DNA of 64,000 bases from Gerris lacustris (Eukaryota; Arthropoda; Insecta; Hemiptera; Gerridae). The DNA lies in NCBI GenBank assembly GCA_951217055.1, contig OX578279.1, forward strand, positions 24,606,173 through 24,670,172, written 5' to 3'. Positions 37,257 through 49,347 of the stretch are shown here, piece after piece; position 1 is the first letter of the stretch, and the number at the start of each line of letters is the position of its first letter. A model generated the notes under the pieces. That model searched no databases. It worked only from the letters and a program-made list of their open reading frames with translations, and was not told the DNA's origin. A program made the position numbers and the translations under genes.

Positions 37257-38182
37257 TCATTTACTTGTTTCTAATTTCATATAAAGAACTAGTTGAAATG
37301 TCATTGGATATTATTTTGCAAATATACGAATAAAATGATAATTATATACCGTATGTTTTCAAAAATATACAAACAATTAATATATGGCATATGACATATA
37401 AAATCAATTGGCGCATTGATACAGATTTTCATTCTAAAAATGAATATATATATATTAAGAATTTTTTAAAGATATATTTTGTATCTCCAACCACGTCCAA
37501 CATCCCCTAGCCAACGATTCGAGTTTCCGGCATGAGTTCCGGCAACGATGAGATTTCGGCATTTGACAAACAAAAACAATTTTTGATAGTTCCTTTTGGC
37601 GCCCTGAGCAAGTGCCCACTATGCCCTTTGGTGGATCAAGGTCTGAGAACAAGAGGAATCAGTTTATTCTTATTTTATTTTGCTAAGAGTGTCGACCTCG
37701 TCTTAAAAGATTTTATCTTTTGAGGAAAAAATGTAGAGATCCATTAGGAGAAGTATACATAGATTTCACCCAAAAGTAAGATCAAAATAGAAATTTTAAT
37801 ATATAATTGTGAAAAAAGAAAACAGAAAACATTAGACCCAAATCACTAATCACTGTAACAGTTAAATCACAATCACTGTAACAAGTCAAATTACTAATCA
37901 CTGTATTTGATTTACCGACGCATTATAGCCTCAAAAAATATTAATTATTGAGTCCTTAAGAAGATAATAATAATTATTTTAATTATTAAATCATGTAAAA
38001 CCTTAAGGTAAGATAGGATCACATCATTGTGCAAGAATGGATGTAATAATTTAAATCACTACTTGATGGATCAAAAAATGTATAAACGTAATTATTTGTA
38101 CTTTTTTTTGCTGAACCACAGTCCTAGTATATAATTACTCAAATATTAAATGTAATTTTAAAAACATGTGATGCTATTTATA
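37257..38182. other. Stretch downstream of the coiled-coil gene, no gene seen
   Basis: AT-rich with irregular repeats (AATCACTGTAACA near 37850-37900). The segment GGCGCCCTGAGCAAGTGCCC near 37600 looks like the interior of a hAT-like element, but no ends were found. Confidence 0.35.
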
Positions 38183-38192
38183 TTTATTTATT
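38183..38192 (-). terminator. Polyadenylation signal of the coiled-coil gene
   Basis: Overlapping AATAAA hexamers (AATAAATAAA on the minus strand) begin about 14 bases after the stop codon. This is unusually close and implies a very short 3' UTR. Another, more distal signal may exist. Confidence 0.55.
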
Positions 38193-38205
38193 GACATTAC
38201 TAACC

Positions 38206-38311
38206 TCATTCTTGCTGGATAGGTGTAGTTGGAATATTGGTGGGTGGAATACGTTCCATGTATGATGCAACAGCTGTGTACAGACCAGTGGCACGTTTCC
38301 TTTCTTCTTCC
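38206..38311 (-). CDS. Coiled-coil gene, terminal exon
   Basis: The acceptor is a TTTCGCAG motif just upstream of 38311. The first base completes an Arg codon begun in the exon at 46251-46489. It then encodes 34 residues starting EEERKRATGLYTAVASYMER and ending in a Pro/Thr-rich tail (IPPTNIPTTP, then IQQE) before TGA (38206-38208). The Glu/Lys/Arg start continues the coiled coil, while the tail breaks it with four prolines. An internal acceptor, exact phase match and immediate stop plus AATAAA all support a true last exon, although the segment is too short to stand out as a reading frame. The sequence GAG then GTTAGT after the stop resembles a donor, but using it would retain the TGA. Confidence 0.85.
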
Positions 38312-38698
38312 CTGCGAAACATATCATAATTACATCTTAGAAAAAAAATCATTAGAATCATCCAGTACTATTGTTATTGTTACAAAACATATTATAATAT
38401 GTCCAATTTGTATACGAGGAAACATAAACTATGATTAAGAATATTCTTTGGTGAATGAAAAAGTATACAGTAGTTAATTATTAGCATCTGTTACAACCAC
38501 CAGGAACTTCTTCCAATATACATTTAATTTACAGTGAATGGCTTAATTTGGGGTTTGATACAGCAGTCAAGAAAAATTAATTGAATCCTTTACAAATCAA
38601 TCAAATTTAATATCACTTTAGCAAATGCCTTGCTCTATAAAATTCATTTTTCGGATTTTCGTAACCAAATGTCATTAAATTCGGCTTAGTAGTATTAG

Positions 38699-39040
38699 AC
38701 CTAATGCACACAAAAGTGGCGATGGGTGGGCGTGAGGCCCTCAGAAAACGTGTCACGCGTCACAGTCAAGTATAAGCTCTAAAGAAAGGGCAGGCACGAG
38801 GCATAATAGAAACCACAAAGTAAATATAACTGTACTGAGCAGGTGGGGTGTGCGAGGCACGCTTCTCGAAAATGAGTCGAGAGATGAGGAAGAAGCGTCG
38901 AAGAGCGCGCTTCGTCTCCTCAGTGTGCATTGCCCCTTAGGTTTACCAAGAGGCTCAGAGAAGGAGTAGAATCGTAGCGCTTCAAGCCTCGCCTGCGCCG
39001 CGCCTCCGCTCGTCGCCACAACTGTGTGCATTGTGCCTTA
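38699..39040. mobile_element. CpG-rich MITE in the last intron
   Basis: Inverted ends: left CTAATGCACACAAAAGTGGC then GA, right complement GGCACAATGCACACAGTTGT then GGCGA. A third, internal end-like copy (CAGTGTGCATTGCCCCTTA) lies near 38918-38940. The interior is much richer in CpG than its surroundings. The long minus-strand frame here is a by-product of this composition. Confidence 0.65.
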
Positions 39041-39127
39041 TAGGCCCTTGTGAAGTGAGTGTAAATGACACTTTAAGGACTTGGAAAACATAAAACGTGG
39101 AAATACTCTCTCAATATAAACAAACAC

Positions 39128-39265
39128 GCTAATCGTGCGTTAAGGTGAAGAATCATGAACGCGCATGCGCAATGAATACAGCTACAAAAAGAATCACTTT
39201 TTACGCATCTAAACAGAGATATAATGTTTATGTTTCGTATCCATCGTAGATAAAACATTTTTTGC
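39128..39265 (-). mobile_element. Family D repeat fragment, copy D4
   Basis: On the minus strand it reads ATCTACGATGGATACGAAA, then TAGATGCGTAAAAAGTGATT, then the GCGCATGCGC motif, then the segment GCACGATTAGCG. This matches the first part of D3. The hairpin body is missing. Confidence 0.65.
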
Positions 39266-39404
39266 TCGATTTGAAATTATTACTGTATAACACTCTATCT
39301 TTTAACAATACAGGACGTCTTTTAATAACTAAGGTGCACACACTGTAAGGCTCAGGGAAATTCCAATATATACTAGTATACTAACTCACATGTTTGTGTC
39401 AGTA

Positions 39405-39775
39405 AGGCCAGGCGCACACAGGAGACTTTTTGCCCGAAGATAGTTTTTTTGCTACCTCAAGGGATTATACAGGATATTGGAGTGCGCATACTGGAGGCAA
39501 AGACAGGAGCAAGAAAAATGAATCCTCCAGCCTAGGAGATGTCCCTACAAATTTCTATTCGCAGACTGTTTTGCAAAAATCACAGCAATCTCCACGAGAT
39601 CCATTTCTTTGGGTACAAGATGTACCCAAACTACGTACAAGATGTGCCCAAACTACGTACAAGATGTGCCGACTGTCTTGTGTAATGCTGTAGCAACACT
39701 AGTGTGAAAAGGCAGACACAACGAAGACAGTTCTGTAACAGTCTGCAGACTGTTTTGTCTCCAGTTTGCGCTAGA
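39405..39775. mobile_element. Family E MITE, copy E1
   Basis: The left end GGCCAGGCGCACACAGGAGA and the right segment CAGTCTGCAGACTGTTTTGT then CTCCAGTTTGCGC match the ends of E2 at 49192-49344. It contains a short ACAAGATGTGCCCAAACTACGT-like tandem around 39615-39668. It is more diverged than E2. Confidence 0.6.
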
Positions 39776-40578
39776 TCTAATAGTCCATATGGACTCAATA
39801 TAAAACCATTTCAGGACATATTCAATATTCAGCCTCCTTACACCTATTCGATGAGATCATTTAGTCTCTTTACCAGCTTATTATCGGCTTTAACCACTTA
39901 ATTACAATGAACCTCGATACATGATCATTAAATGAAAAGTAAAAGGTTCTTTATATTATACAAGTTAAACATTATATAATAGTTAAAGATGAAGAAATAA
40001 TATGAACGAATTCAAATAAGCTCAACGAGGTAATTAACCTTTGCAGAGTTTTCACTGTGATCAGTGAACTAAAATAATGGTTTGTATTTTGTATTGATCC
40101 GCCTACTCACAACAGGAACTGATACCGAGAAACCAGTGGAGGGGAATGTTGATAGACGAAATGCAACAGGTCCTTAAACTAAAGCTTTTCTTCGACCTCT
40201 CCGATACTTAATATTTATAACTGGTATTTTTAGAATACCGAAATACACAGAAAACTTTGACTCACCCGATAGGAAATTTTGTCCAATAAATTTAGTTAGT
40301 AGAAATTTAGTCAGTAACAATTCTAAAACTTTATTTAACTGTACTGGGTTGGTACAAAATTTATTAAACATTCAAGCAGAAAGCAATATGTAATCGAATA
40401 CAAGTAAATCTTATTCTTTTTTCCACGAATATTTTTATTTATTTATTTATTTTTTTTAAAATATGTATGAAAATTTGGAAAGGATTAAATTATAATATTT
40501 AACAATATCTGAAACGGCCGAACTACAAAATAAGGAAATATTAAATTCCAATTTTTAAGCCTACTCAAATTTCATTTT
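39776..40578. other. Intronic stretch without recognised features
   Basis: Within the last intron of the coiled-coil gene. Nothing recognised. Confidence 0.4.
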
Positions 40579-41210
40579 TAGGGTCCGTAGGCAAAACCAA
40601 GGACCCTTATATTTTCCTGCGTGTGTCTGTCCGTCCGTCCTCTCGCGTGCTCTCACGGCTACACCTTTCGTCCGACCACTTTGAAATTTGGCAGGTATGT
40701 GTCTTGTACCTACCCACATATTTTAAAAATTAGGGTAAAAAAACTTAGGGGTTAAAATTGTTTTATTTTTTTTCGACACCGTGAGGGGTATCATATGAAA
40801 GGGTACGTCGAGCTGATTACAAAAATATATAATTCTTTGGGTATAACTTTGATAGGGCGAGCGTAGGCAAGTTTTAAGTGGGTGTGAAAAAATTCCTGAA
40901 CATTCTTCGACTAAAAGTAAAGATACTACTTTTTGGAAATTTCGAAAAAAAAAAAAAATATTTTTTATTGACAAAATACTTTTTCGTCGAAAATACGGTC
41001 TTTTCGATGTACATATTTAATATTTATATGGTTTTAGTGGCAAAAAAATACTTTATCAGAGTGTGTTTTGAGAATATCAGACCCTTAGAATGGTTCAAAG
41101 TAAGCTTTTTAGCATTTTAAAAAAACACGGTTTATACACTTTACAGTTAAACACTATATAGTGTGGCCTACGGACCCTCGCTGTGTGCTGACTAGCACAC
41201 ACTTGACCTG
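40579..41210 (+). mobile_element. Family F Helentron-like repeat
   Basis: Starts TTAGGGTCCGTAGGC with a hairpin partner GGACCC at about 40611. Next are a TGTCCGTCCGTCC tract, a core with TGAAATTTGGCAGGTATG, and CATATGAAAGGGTACGTC. The inverted 5' end GCCTACGGACCCTC follows at about 41166. The tail GTGTGCT-GACT-AGCACAC (41183-41200) is a perfect 7-bp stem. T-rich DNA follows at about 41211. Non-coding. Confidence 0.8.
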
Positions 41211-41669
41211 TTTTTATTCTACATCAAGTCCTACTACATTGGTCTCCTCCTGAATTTAGTTGAAGAAATATGGTTCGAAATGGGCCAACAGGAATAATAA
41301 AACAACCTCCTTCACAACATCCTGGCTATATTGCAACCTTCTCTTAGCAAATCTTCAAGCCTTATGCGATAAAAAATGAATAGAACTAATTAATTCCACG
41401 TCGATTTATATAAAAATGCTGTAAATATCTTTGCCTCCTGGAATTTAGTAATATTCAGCTGTCAATAATCGACTAAACGGAAAATATCAGTACATACATT
41501 ATTTATATATTTATTATTCACGTTAATTTGAAAAAGTTTATATTATCAAAAGCTTCTGCACACTTATTAAAAAATATTACCATTGTAAATAAAATTATTT
41601 TTATACAGAGCATTTTTGAAATTCTAAATTATCTCTAGCCACGACTATATAGTTTCAACTGATTGTTAT
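41211..41669. other. Intronic stretch without recognised features
   Basis: AT-rich; nothing recognised. Confidence 0.4.
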
Positions 41670-41715
41670 TGAAGCGAGCGTAGCGAGCTTCCTACATTCA
41701 ACGAAATATGCTCCG

Positions 41716-41763
<48 letters not shown>

Positions 41764-42433
41764 AGTAACGTTTACGCGTGTGACGATAACTTGAGTAAAA
41801 GTTGACCGATTTAGTTGAAATTTGGTATACATGTTCCTCTTACTAATACTCAGGCTAAGTTCGTTGGACAGCGTGATCCGTCCAAGAGTTCGCGCGCAAC
41901 GCTCGCGTAAACGAGAGGTACAAAAATTAAATTGGAATTTCAGGACGGGAAAAGATTCTATCATCATGTACTCGATGAGACGAACATTTTTTTCAAATAA
42001 CATTTTTTACTAAAACCAACAGCGACATCGCTATGACTTAATAAAGATCGCTAAAACTATTAAAGCGGACCTAAACGTTTATAATAGAGAAAACAACCTT
42101 TTTACCGATATCTTACGTTCTAACGAAACGATTTTAATAAAACTTCATATACACCATCTAATGCACAATTGAAACAGGTATGCAAAATTTCAATTTGATA
42201 CATGCAGTAGTTTGTTTGTAGCAAAGAGATACAAATTATAAATATTGAAATAGAGATTTGTGGTTAGAAGAATAGTAAGAATGCGGGGTGGTTCCCTTAC
42301 TACTAGCCGCTGCACTACTACCAGACCCATTATCTATCAACTCATCATGATTCACAATAATCTTTTTTTTCAATATTCAATACATATTTATTACTATACG
42401 CTCGCTTCAATGATAGAGCCACGCGATGCCTAG
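41670..42433 (+). mobile_element. Family A Helentron-like repeat, copy A1 (first of a tandem pair)
   Basis: Begins TGAAGCGAGCGTAGCGAGCT (5' hairpin GAAGC/GCTTC), preceded by T. (TCTG)n follows at 41716-41763. The core has ACGATAACTTGAGTAAAAGT, GAAATTTGGTATACATG and GCAACGCTCGCG. The inverted end TACGCTCGCTTCA lies near 42396, then the tail AGAGCCACGCGATGCCTAG ends at 42433. Minus-strand frames here are repeat translations. Confidence 0.85.
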
Positions 42434-42440
42434 TAATAAT

Positions 42441-42486
42441 TGAAGCGAGCGTAGCGAGCTTCCTACATTCAACGAAATATGCTCCG

Positions 42487-42530
<44 letters not shown>

Positions 42531-43229
42531 AGTAACGTTCACGCGTGTGACGATAACTTGAGTAAAAGTTGACCGATTTAGTTGAAATTTGGTATACATG
42601 ATCCTCTTACTAATACTCAGGCTAAGTTCGTTGGACAGCGTGATCCGTCCAAGAGTTCGCGCGCAACGCTCGCGTAAACGAGAGGTACAAAAATTAAATT
42701 GGAATTTCAGGACGGGAAAAGATTCTGTCATCATCTATTCGATGAGACGAACATTTTTTTCAAATAAAATTTTTCACTAAAACCAACAGCGACACCGCTA
42801 TGACTTAATAAAGATCGCTAAAACTATTAAAGCGGACCTAAACGTTTATAATAGAGAAAACAACCTTTTTACCGATATCTTACGTTCTAACGTAACGATT
42901 TTAATAAAACTTCATATACACCATCTAATGCACAATTGAAACAGGTATGCAAAATTTCAACTTGATACAAGCAAAATTCTTTGCGTAGTGACGAGATACA
43001 TTTATAATAATTGTTTAAAAGCTACCGCGGGTGGTGAAGATTGTTATAGTCGTATAAGTGTACAGGTTTGTTTAGGAAGTAAAGCTTTGAACCGAGTACC
43101 CCCACTCTTCCCCACACTACCCTCTTCCACTTATCTTCAACTATGACATTCATCATTATTAATAAATTTCAATATTCAGTATTTCATTGCAATACGCTCG
43201 CTTCAATGATAGAGCCACGCGATGCCTAG
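42441..43229 (+). mobile_element. Family A Helentron-like repeat, copy A2 (second of a tandem pair)
   Basis: Same order and ends as A1, starting 7 bp (TAATAAT) after A1 ends. (TCTG)n lies at 42487-42530. The first about 500 bp is almost identical to A1. The last third differs more (a different T-rich and C-rich segment near 43000-43130) before the common inverted end and tail GATGCCTAG (43229). Confidence 0.85.
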
Positions 43230-44017
43230 TTTATATAGTTCTATCTAATTGTTACCAACTGACTGCAACGGATTGTTTAATTTATTGAAGTTTGAAACCT
43301 ACGCTTGAAATTTCTGGCATAATTTTGGCATACGTATGTACTAAGATGATTTGCACACAGAAACAGCCACATGGGATAGTGAGAAAAAGATCAGAGATAT
43401 CAGTAAAAACTACTTCCTTTACCCCTCAATTACGATTGATTAAGGAGAGGTGGCAAATCAATTTACCAGTTTTAAAAGTGTAAACAATAATGAAGAGAAG
43501 CAAGAAGTTGATAGAGATGTCTAGAAAGAATTTAATTACCATTGGAAGCTAGAAATAACCTGGCTGATTATTATCAATTACAACAAAGTATATTCATAAG
43601 AGGAAGGAAGGGACGCCAGGACCGATAAGTTAATCAATTTATGAGTTAGGTTGTGTTTTGTGGTAAGCTTCCTGCTTACGACAAGAATTATAAGCTCAAA
43701 AAGTGCTTCGAGTTAAACTTTACCACATAAAAAACTTTCAAATTTGCAGCTTTTAAAATTGTTTTTAAAAATTAACTTTTCTTTCCATGACCTCTTTAAT
43801 TTATTCTATGTTACCTCACAGAATAAAATAGTCTTTAAAGTTACATGAAGTTTTAATGTCGAGTGAAACCTAGCCAATTAATTCATGATTAAAATATTTT
43901 TAAATTATAATAACGGTTAAAGTGATAATGTAAGGAAAGTATCTGCAACAAATACGTAGCATTATTATAAATACTTCATTTATAAGTAAATAAAATAGTA
44001 ATAATTTTATTTTATTT
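43230..44017. other. Intronic stretch without recognised features
   Basis: Nothing recognised; the frame at 43292-43483 has no domain. Confidence 0.4.
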
Positions 44018-44934
44018 TTGGAACGAAGTTCCTTATGGCACGTTCTGGAGCCCGGGAGTAAATCCGAAAAAAACGTCCAAAATCACCGTCACAAAATCAC
44101 CGTCACGCAAAATCGAAATCTATCGATGATGATAACTTGAGTAAAAGATCACCGAATTAGTTGAAATTTGGTACACATGTTCATTTTACAAATGCCCAGG
44201 CTAAGTTCGTTGGACAACTTTATCCGCCCAAGCGTTCCCGCGCAACGCTCGCGTAAACGTAAGCTTCAAATTTAAAATTGGATTTTTTGGACGGGAAAAA
44301 ATTCTAACTTCATCTATTTAATGAGACAAACAACTTTTTTAAAATATTTTTTTTTTTAGTAAAACGAACACCGACACTGCTATGAAGTGATAAAGATCGC
44401 TAAATTTATTAAAGCGGACCTAAACGTTTTAAATAAAGAAAACAACGTTTTTACCGATATCTTAGTTCTAACGTAACGATTTCAATAAAACTTCATACAC
44501 ATCGTCTAAAGTACAATGTAAACAGGCATGTAAAATTTCAACCGGATTGAAGCAGAAGTTTTTTAGTGTTGGTAATTTATATTTTTAATTATAATATTTT
44601 AATTGGAGATTCGCTGACGGAGGTCTGATGGGACAGTTCTTTTCTTCTCTAAAACTATCTACTTTAACTATAAACTAATCAAAATTAACTTTTTTCTCAA
44701 CTTACAATACATCATGTATTGTAAGACGCTCTTTTCAAAGATAATAAAAAGTTTTTCTTTTAATTTTGCCTTAACTCCGCTAGTACAAATAGTTGCTTTT
44801 AATTTTGTCTCTTATTCTAACTCCGCCTTGTATAAGTAGTTAGTATCATATACTTAGCACTGTAATTATATAATTTATATTTAATATAAAGCGTAAAGAA
44901 CTTCGTTCCTACCGGGTGTCCCACGACACCACAC
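44018..44934 (+). mobile_element. Family B Helentron-like repeat, copy B3
   Basis: Full-length: TTGGAACGAAGTTCCTTATG, the GGAGCCCGGGAGTAAATCC segment, the shared core, an inverted GAACTTCGTTCC copy, and the tail hairpin GGTGTCCCACGACACC. It is preceded by a T run and followed by T-rich DNA. Long stretches match B1 and B2, including ACATCATGTATTGTAAG. Confidence 0.87.
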
Positions 44935-46250
44935 GTATTTTTTGTTTTAATTTTGTTGTTATTTTGCCCGTTCAACATCATTATGTTATTACAGAACGTG
45001 TTGAGCAACCAAATTCTACATGTATTCGATGTGATCATCAGTGTAAAAATTATACACTCGTTATGCAAGTGCGAGAGCACTTTGAACGGCTGCTAAGTAG
45101 GGAATTTTCGATTTGCCATTTTTATGAAAGATAGCGGACATTCTTAAGTCATTTTCGACGTATCCATATCTTTTCCCATTTGACTTTAAAATTGAAGAAG
45201 GCGCCCACCTATTTATATATAAAATCAAAGTATTTATCATATAACTTAAGCATTTAGTATAATTAATAATACTAATGCAATTTACTTAGAATTAAAATAA
45301 AAGTTCTTCTCATTAATTTCTTTATAAAATAGATCGTTAAACCTTTATAACGATCAATAGAAATTGTACGTACAGGACATCCCTTTTCCAACAACATTAA
45401 ATAAAGCGAAAATGTGAAGGAGTGGTTTTTAATTTGTCCCGCATTGACAATTTAGTTTTTATCTGCTTTAATACTATTGTATTTGATCGATAACACTGCA
45501 AAATAAGCTTTACTTCAACCTTTATTGTGTTCTTTATATTAATCCAATAATTTAGCCAAACCATTATATATTTAACACTGATTTACAAAAAAAAAAAAAA
45601 AAAAAAAAAAAAATGGTCCGATTTTAATAAAACATCCAATAATTATCTCTTGGTTCGTCAGGATTGTCATAAGACCATCACGTGTATAAAATGATCGAGC
45701 ATAAATGTATCGCCATTAAATATAATACAATTTAAGAATATATAGAAGATAAATTTAAAGAAAAGATCTGATTGCTTATTGCACTAGAATGTCACTTTTC
45801 CCAGAGTTCGTAGAAAAGGCGCACAGAATATTCTTTTGCCAACATGTAATCAAGCGAAGATCATTGTTTAACCAGAGGTACTAATTAATTATAATAATAC
45901 ATTTGGCTACAATACACGCTGCAAAGACCTAGGTATAGGAAATGAACTCGGGATTAGGGGAACCCCCTGGTTAATTAAAAAAGCCATCCTTAGTAGGAAC
46001 GCTGTAACCGATTTGAAGGATAAATTGCCAAATCCGTAAGGACTAACGTCAAAGATTTTAAATTAGCAAATTAATTATAACAACAATTTATATATTCATA
46101 GAGACCACTATTATAGTGTCACTGTAGAATCAAAAACACTAAATAAGGTGACTAATGATTAACTCGGCAACTTAAGTGTAAATCAAGTGCTGAAAACCAC
46201 ATAAAATCACTGATATACCATTTACCCAGTAGAAGGTACTTGTTGCTTAC
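44935..46250. other. Intronic stretch without recognised features
   Basis: A 24-bp A run lies at about 45590-45613. No other structure was recognised up to the exon donor at 46250. Confidence 0.4.
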
Positions 46251-46489
46251 CTAATAGCTCCTATTAGTCGATCTCGCTCCTTTAGTTTCTGTGCCAGTAT
46301 TAAAGCTTTTCCCTTAATAGATTGAATCTGCTGTCTTTGATCCCTGGCTAGTTCAGCAGCTGCTTCAGATGCTTGAGCCATATCTTCTCGGAGTAAAGAT
46401 GAGATGTGTCGGCTCTCTTCCAACTTTCTTTCAATTTCGTGTTTCTCTTGTCTAAGCTTTTCGTTAGCTACTTTTTCATCCGTCAACTC
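46251..46489 (-). CDS. Coiled-coil gene, penultimate recognised exon
   Basis: Encodes 79 full residues plus two bases: ELTDEKVANEKLRQEKHEIE at the start, a central Ala/Glu-rich stretch (ASEAAAELARDQRQQ) and the end KLKERDRLIGAI. Charged residues alternate with Leu, Ile, Ala and Met at heptad-like spacing, which is typical of a continuous coiled coil. The donor is ATTAG then GTAAGC. The acceptor is a pyrimidine-rich tract ending TTTTGCAAAG before GAG; it lacks the usual C before AG, so the start is slightly less certain, but phase 0 matches the preceding exon. The longer open frame upstream is intron read-through. Confidence 0.88.
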
Positions 46490-46889
46490 CTTTGCAAAAC
46501 AAATAAAAAAATAATTAAAATTTCTATTATCAATACTATTAATTGTAAGACCCATTCTTAGAAAAAATAAGTTAAAAAATCAAACTTGTAATATTATCAG
46601 ATAATATATTCAGAAGAACTATATTTACAGGAATTTTCAAAAATTGTATTATTTAAAAGCGAGAAATTAAAATATTTTACAAATTTGATGCTATTAGTGG
46701 GCACTCATTTAGTTTTTCCTTTTCTATTTCATTGCAAATTTGACATGATTTGGGTGGGTATGAAAATTAGATAAAGAAATAGTCTCTGTAATTAACAATT
46801 AAATTAGAATAAAGGATATTATTACTTATATATTCACAGAAGTGTGATGGTCCTTTACCCCAAATTATTACTTCTGGCTAAATACCCTT
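46490..46889. other. Intronic stretch without recognised features
   Basis: AT-rich intron sequence just upstream of the exon acceptor; nothing recognised. Confidence 0.4.
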
Positions 46890-47597
46890 TTTAGGGTTTT
46901 GTAGATACTTATCAAAACCCTTATACCGAGGGTGATGTGTCCGTCCGTCCGTCGCTCTTTGGTTCATAGGGCCCGAACCGTTCAAGCGAAAGTGATGAAA
47001 TTTGAAACACTGGTGCAACTTTTTGACCCAACCACAGGAAAAATATACAGAACTTAAAAATGTAATATGCGCATGCGCAATTCGCAAAAATGTGGTAAAC
47101 TCAAAAATTTATATTTTTTTTTAATTTTCGAGTTGGGTATCAAATGAAAGCTGCTGAAGAGTAGGACACAAATATATATATGCTTTTTTAAATTTTTCAT
47201 TCCTTATTGGGTAAAATAATCAAAATATACCCAAAAAAAATTCCCCCCCCCCAACCACTATATAACGGCTGGTCCTAAAATTTCGAAATAATTCATGCTA
47301 ATTCCTTATTGTGGGGCAATGATATTTCCGGGAGTTCATTCCTAGTTTTTAAAAATTACCAGTTTTGTGCGCGAAAATTTGAAGTGCATCCAAAATTTAA
47401 TAAAATTAGGAGCGATGAAAATGTTCTGAAAAAATGTAATTTATCTATTATCTATTACTGATGAAAAACATAGTGACCCCCCGGGGGATCGAACCCGGAC
47501 CCTTGAGATTAAAGAAAGAAAAATTTATTTCATTACGGGTATGCTTAATCATCTAAAAAACCCTAAAAAGTACTTGGACGCAAGTACTTCCCTGTGA
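46890..47597 (+). mobile_element. Family G Helentron-like repeat
   Basis: Starts TTTAGGGTTTTGTAGATACT with the hairpin partner CAAAACCC at about 46913. A GTCCGTCCGTCCGTC tract and GATGAAATTTGAAACACTGG follow. The inverted end AAAAAACCCTAAAAA lies near 47555. The tail has two AAGTACTT copies (47568-47575, 47582-47589), each self-complementary and complementary to the other. It also contains a tRNA-like T arm (47480-47502). Non-coding. Confidence 0.7.
47480..47502 (-). other. tRNA-like T arm / B box inside the G repeat
   Basis: On the minus strand it reads CCGGG-TTCGATC-CCCGG, a perfect 5-bp stem with a 7-base TTCRANY-type loop that matches the polymerase III B box GGTTCGATCC. The rest of a tRNA cloverleaf is not intact; upstream minus-strand sequence only vaguely resembles an A box. 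Likely a tRNA relic or SINE-like fragment, not a functional tRNA gene. Confidence 0.5.
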
Positions 47598-49191
47598 TTT
47601 TTAATACTTACGGGGAGTACTCAACTAAAATGTTTTTGCCTCATATCTCCTATTTTACTTTGGTACCCCCCTCCTTTATTAAAAGGGGTACCAAACTAAA
47701 AGAGTACCAAATAGTGGTCTAACCCCGAATAATACTTAAGTAAGAGACTAGATAACTCGGGAATCAGATTCAACAGTTTCATCAAAGTATAATGACAATG
47801 GATAAAAAAACGCTATTTTCTATACAGTTTCATCAAATAAAGTATAAAATTAAATAGTTCATAGGTCCATTATCGCGTTAGATACACGGTACGCAGTATG
47901 TAACTGAAAATGTCATAGCCTTGGGAATGCCGATCCCGGACCATAATTGAATTAGCCCCACTTGATTTGCTTGTTTGAGATGGTGCTTGTATGAAATATT
48001 TATTTCATTCTTTCCTATAAATATAGAAATAATATGGCAATATTTTATTTATATTTTTATGTTAGTTGATACTTTTTCGGTAGGCATTCTAAATGATATT
48101 TAATTAAAAAAATAAAAAAATAAAATCAGGGAAAGTGGCAATCTTCACAATTTTTAATTACACAAATTTTACGCTTCAATTTGTTTTTTTTATGTGTCAG
48201 CAGTGTTTCTCGTAGCTAGCAGGAGAAAAATATACTTTTTTATTAATATTTGGTACAAACCCTAGGTTAAGGTTGGGAATGTTTAGTTTGGTGCAAGGTA
48301 AACATTTCCCTTAACTGGGCTTTAAAAATGGATGGGATTAGGATTAGAGCCCAATATTGGTCAACGTAGTCTTCATTCTTTTCTGTTTATACCTAGGCAG
48401 GGGTGTCTTACCCAATAGGCACAGTACCTAAGTACCTATAGGGGCCTTCAAAAGTCATAAAATGAAATTTTAAATAGAAATTTACCTTACAATATAAAAA
48501 AGTGAAATTTTTATTTTAGACAATCATAAAGATTTACAATATTCATAATAATCTTTATAATAAAATAATATAACGATATTAATTATAATAAGACGATATT
48601 ATTAGATAATTAGACGATATTAACTTTTCAAGTTCCCTAACGACCTCTGGTGGCTCAAATAAGAATTAAATGAATAAAAAAACTGGGTTACAGAGGCCCA
48701 CACAACGTATCTAAACAATATTAACAATTTATTAAATTGTTGTGCGGGCCTTAAATTGAAAGGTCTTTCAAATACAGTTTTAATTCAAAAGTGCCCAGGG
48801 TCTACTACGATCAGAACGGCCCTTAATATGAAATATTCACGAATATATACAAGAACCATTGTTTCATGTATAACAATATGATTAAAGTCTCTCATTATTA
48901 TTTAATAATAATAGTAAGTTTGCAATCAACTAAAGTGGTTCACGATAAAAGACACAATAGGTCTGGTATTATAAAACATGATAATGTTACATTAAGATTT
49001 TCTTCCAGTAAAAGCTAAAATGATTATATTATTATATCATCTTTCCTAGAAATCCAATAATATAAAGTTAGTATTATGTAACTTAAATGCTATATAAGTG
49101 ATCTAATACAAGAACTTTGACAAATAATCAATAAGTGTGGAACTCATCAGGTAAATGAAATACATATATTAATTTCTAGAAGGTAACATTA
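47598..49191. other. Intronic stretch without recognised features
   Basis: AT-rich; irregular ATTATTA-type repeats near 48540-48620. Nothing else was recognised. Confidence 0.4.
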
Positions 49192-49344
49192 AGAGTAGGC
49201 GCACAATGAGGGAAAAACAGGCTGTAGACTGTTTGGGGGCTGACTGCGGAGGCTCTCTCCCGGTGCCATAGATTGTTGGAGGGCGACAGTTTTGTCGCCC
49301 GCAGACAGTCTGCAGACTGTTTTGCCCCCAGTGTGCGCCTAGCC
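49192..49344. mobile_element. Family E MITE, copy E2 (PIF/Harbinger-like)
   Basis: A 153-bp element with ends AGAGTAGGCGCACAATGAGG and the complement of CCCCCAGTGTGCGCCTAGCC. TTA lies on both sides (49189-49191, 49345-49347). A CTGCAGACTG palindrome lies inside. The TTA duplication suggests PIF/Harbinger. A minus-strand frame over it is incidental. Confidence 0.75.
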
Positions 49345-49347
49345 TTA

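Noticed and set aside
37500..37720. Overlapping frames near 37.5 kb as a gene
   Set aside because: Frames on both strands overlap, no domain is seen, and the sequence resembles a hAT interior.
41716..41763. (TCTG)n tract as an isolated microsatellite
   Set aside because: The same tract sits at the same place in A1, A2 and C3, so it belongs to the repeat family.
42345..42734. 129-codon minus-strand frame, with a twin at 41698-42003
   Set aside because: It is the same non-coding family A repeat and its TCTG tract translated in both copies. The frame exists because the copies are recent duplicates.
47440..47570. Functional tRNA gene on the minus strand
   Set aside because: Only the T arm is intact; acceptor, D and anticodon arms could not be paired.
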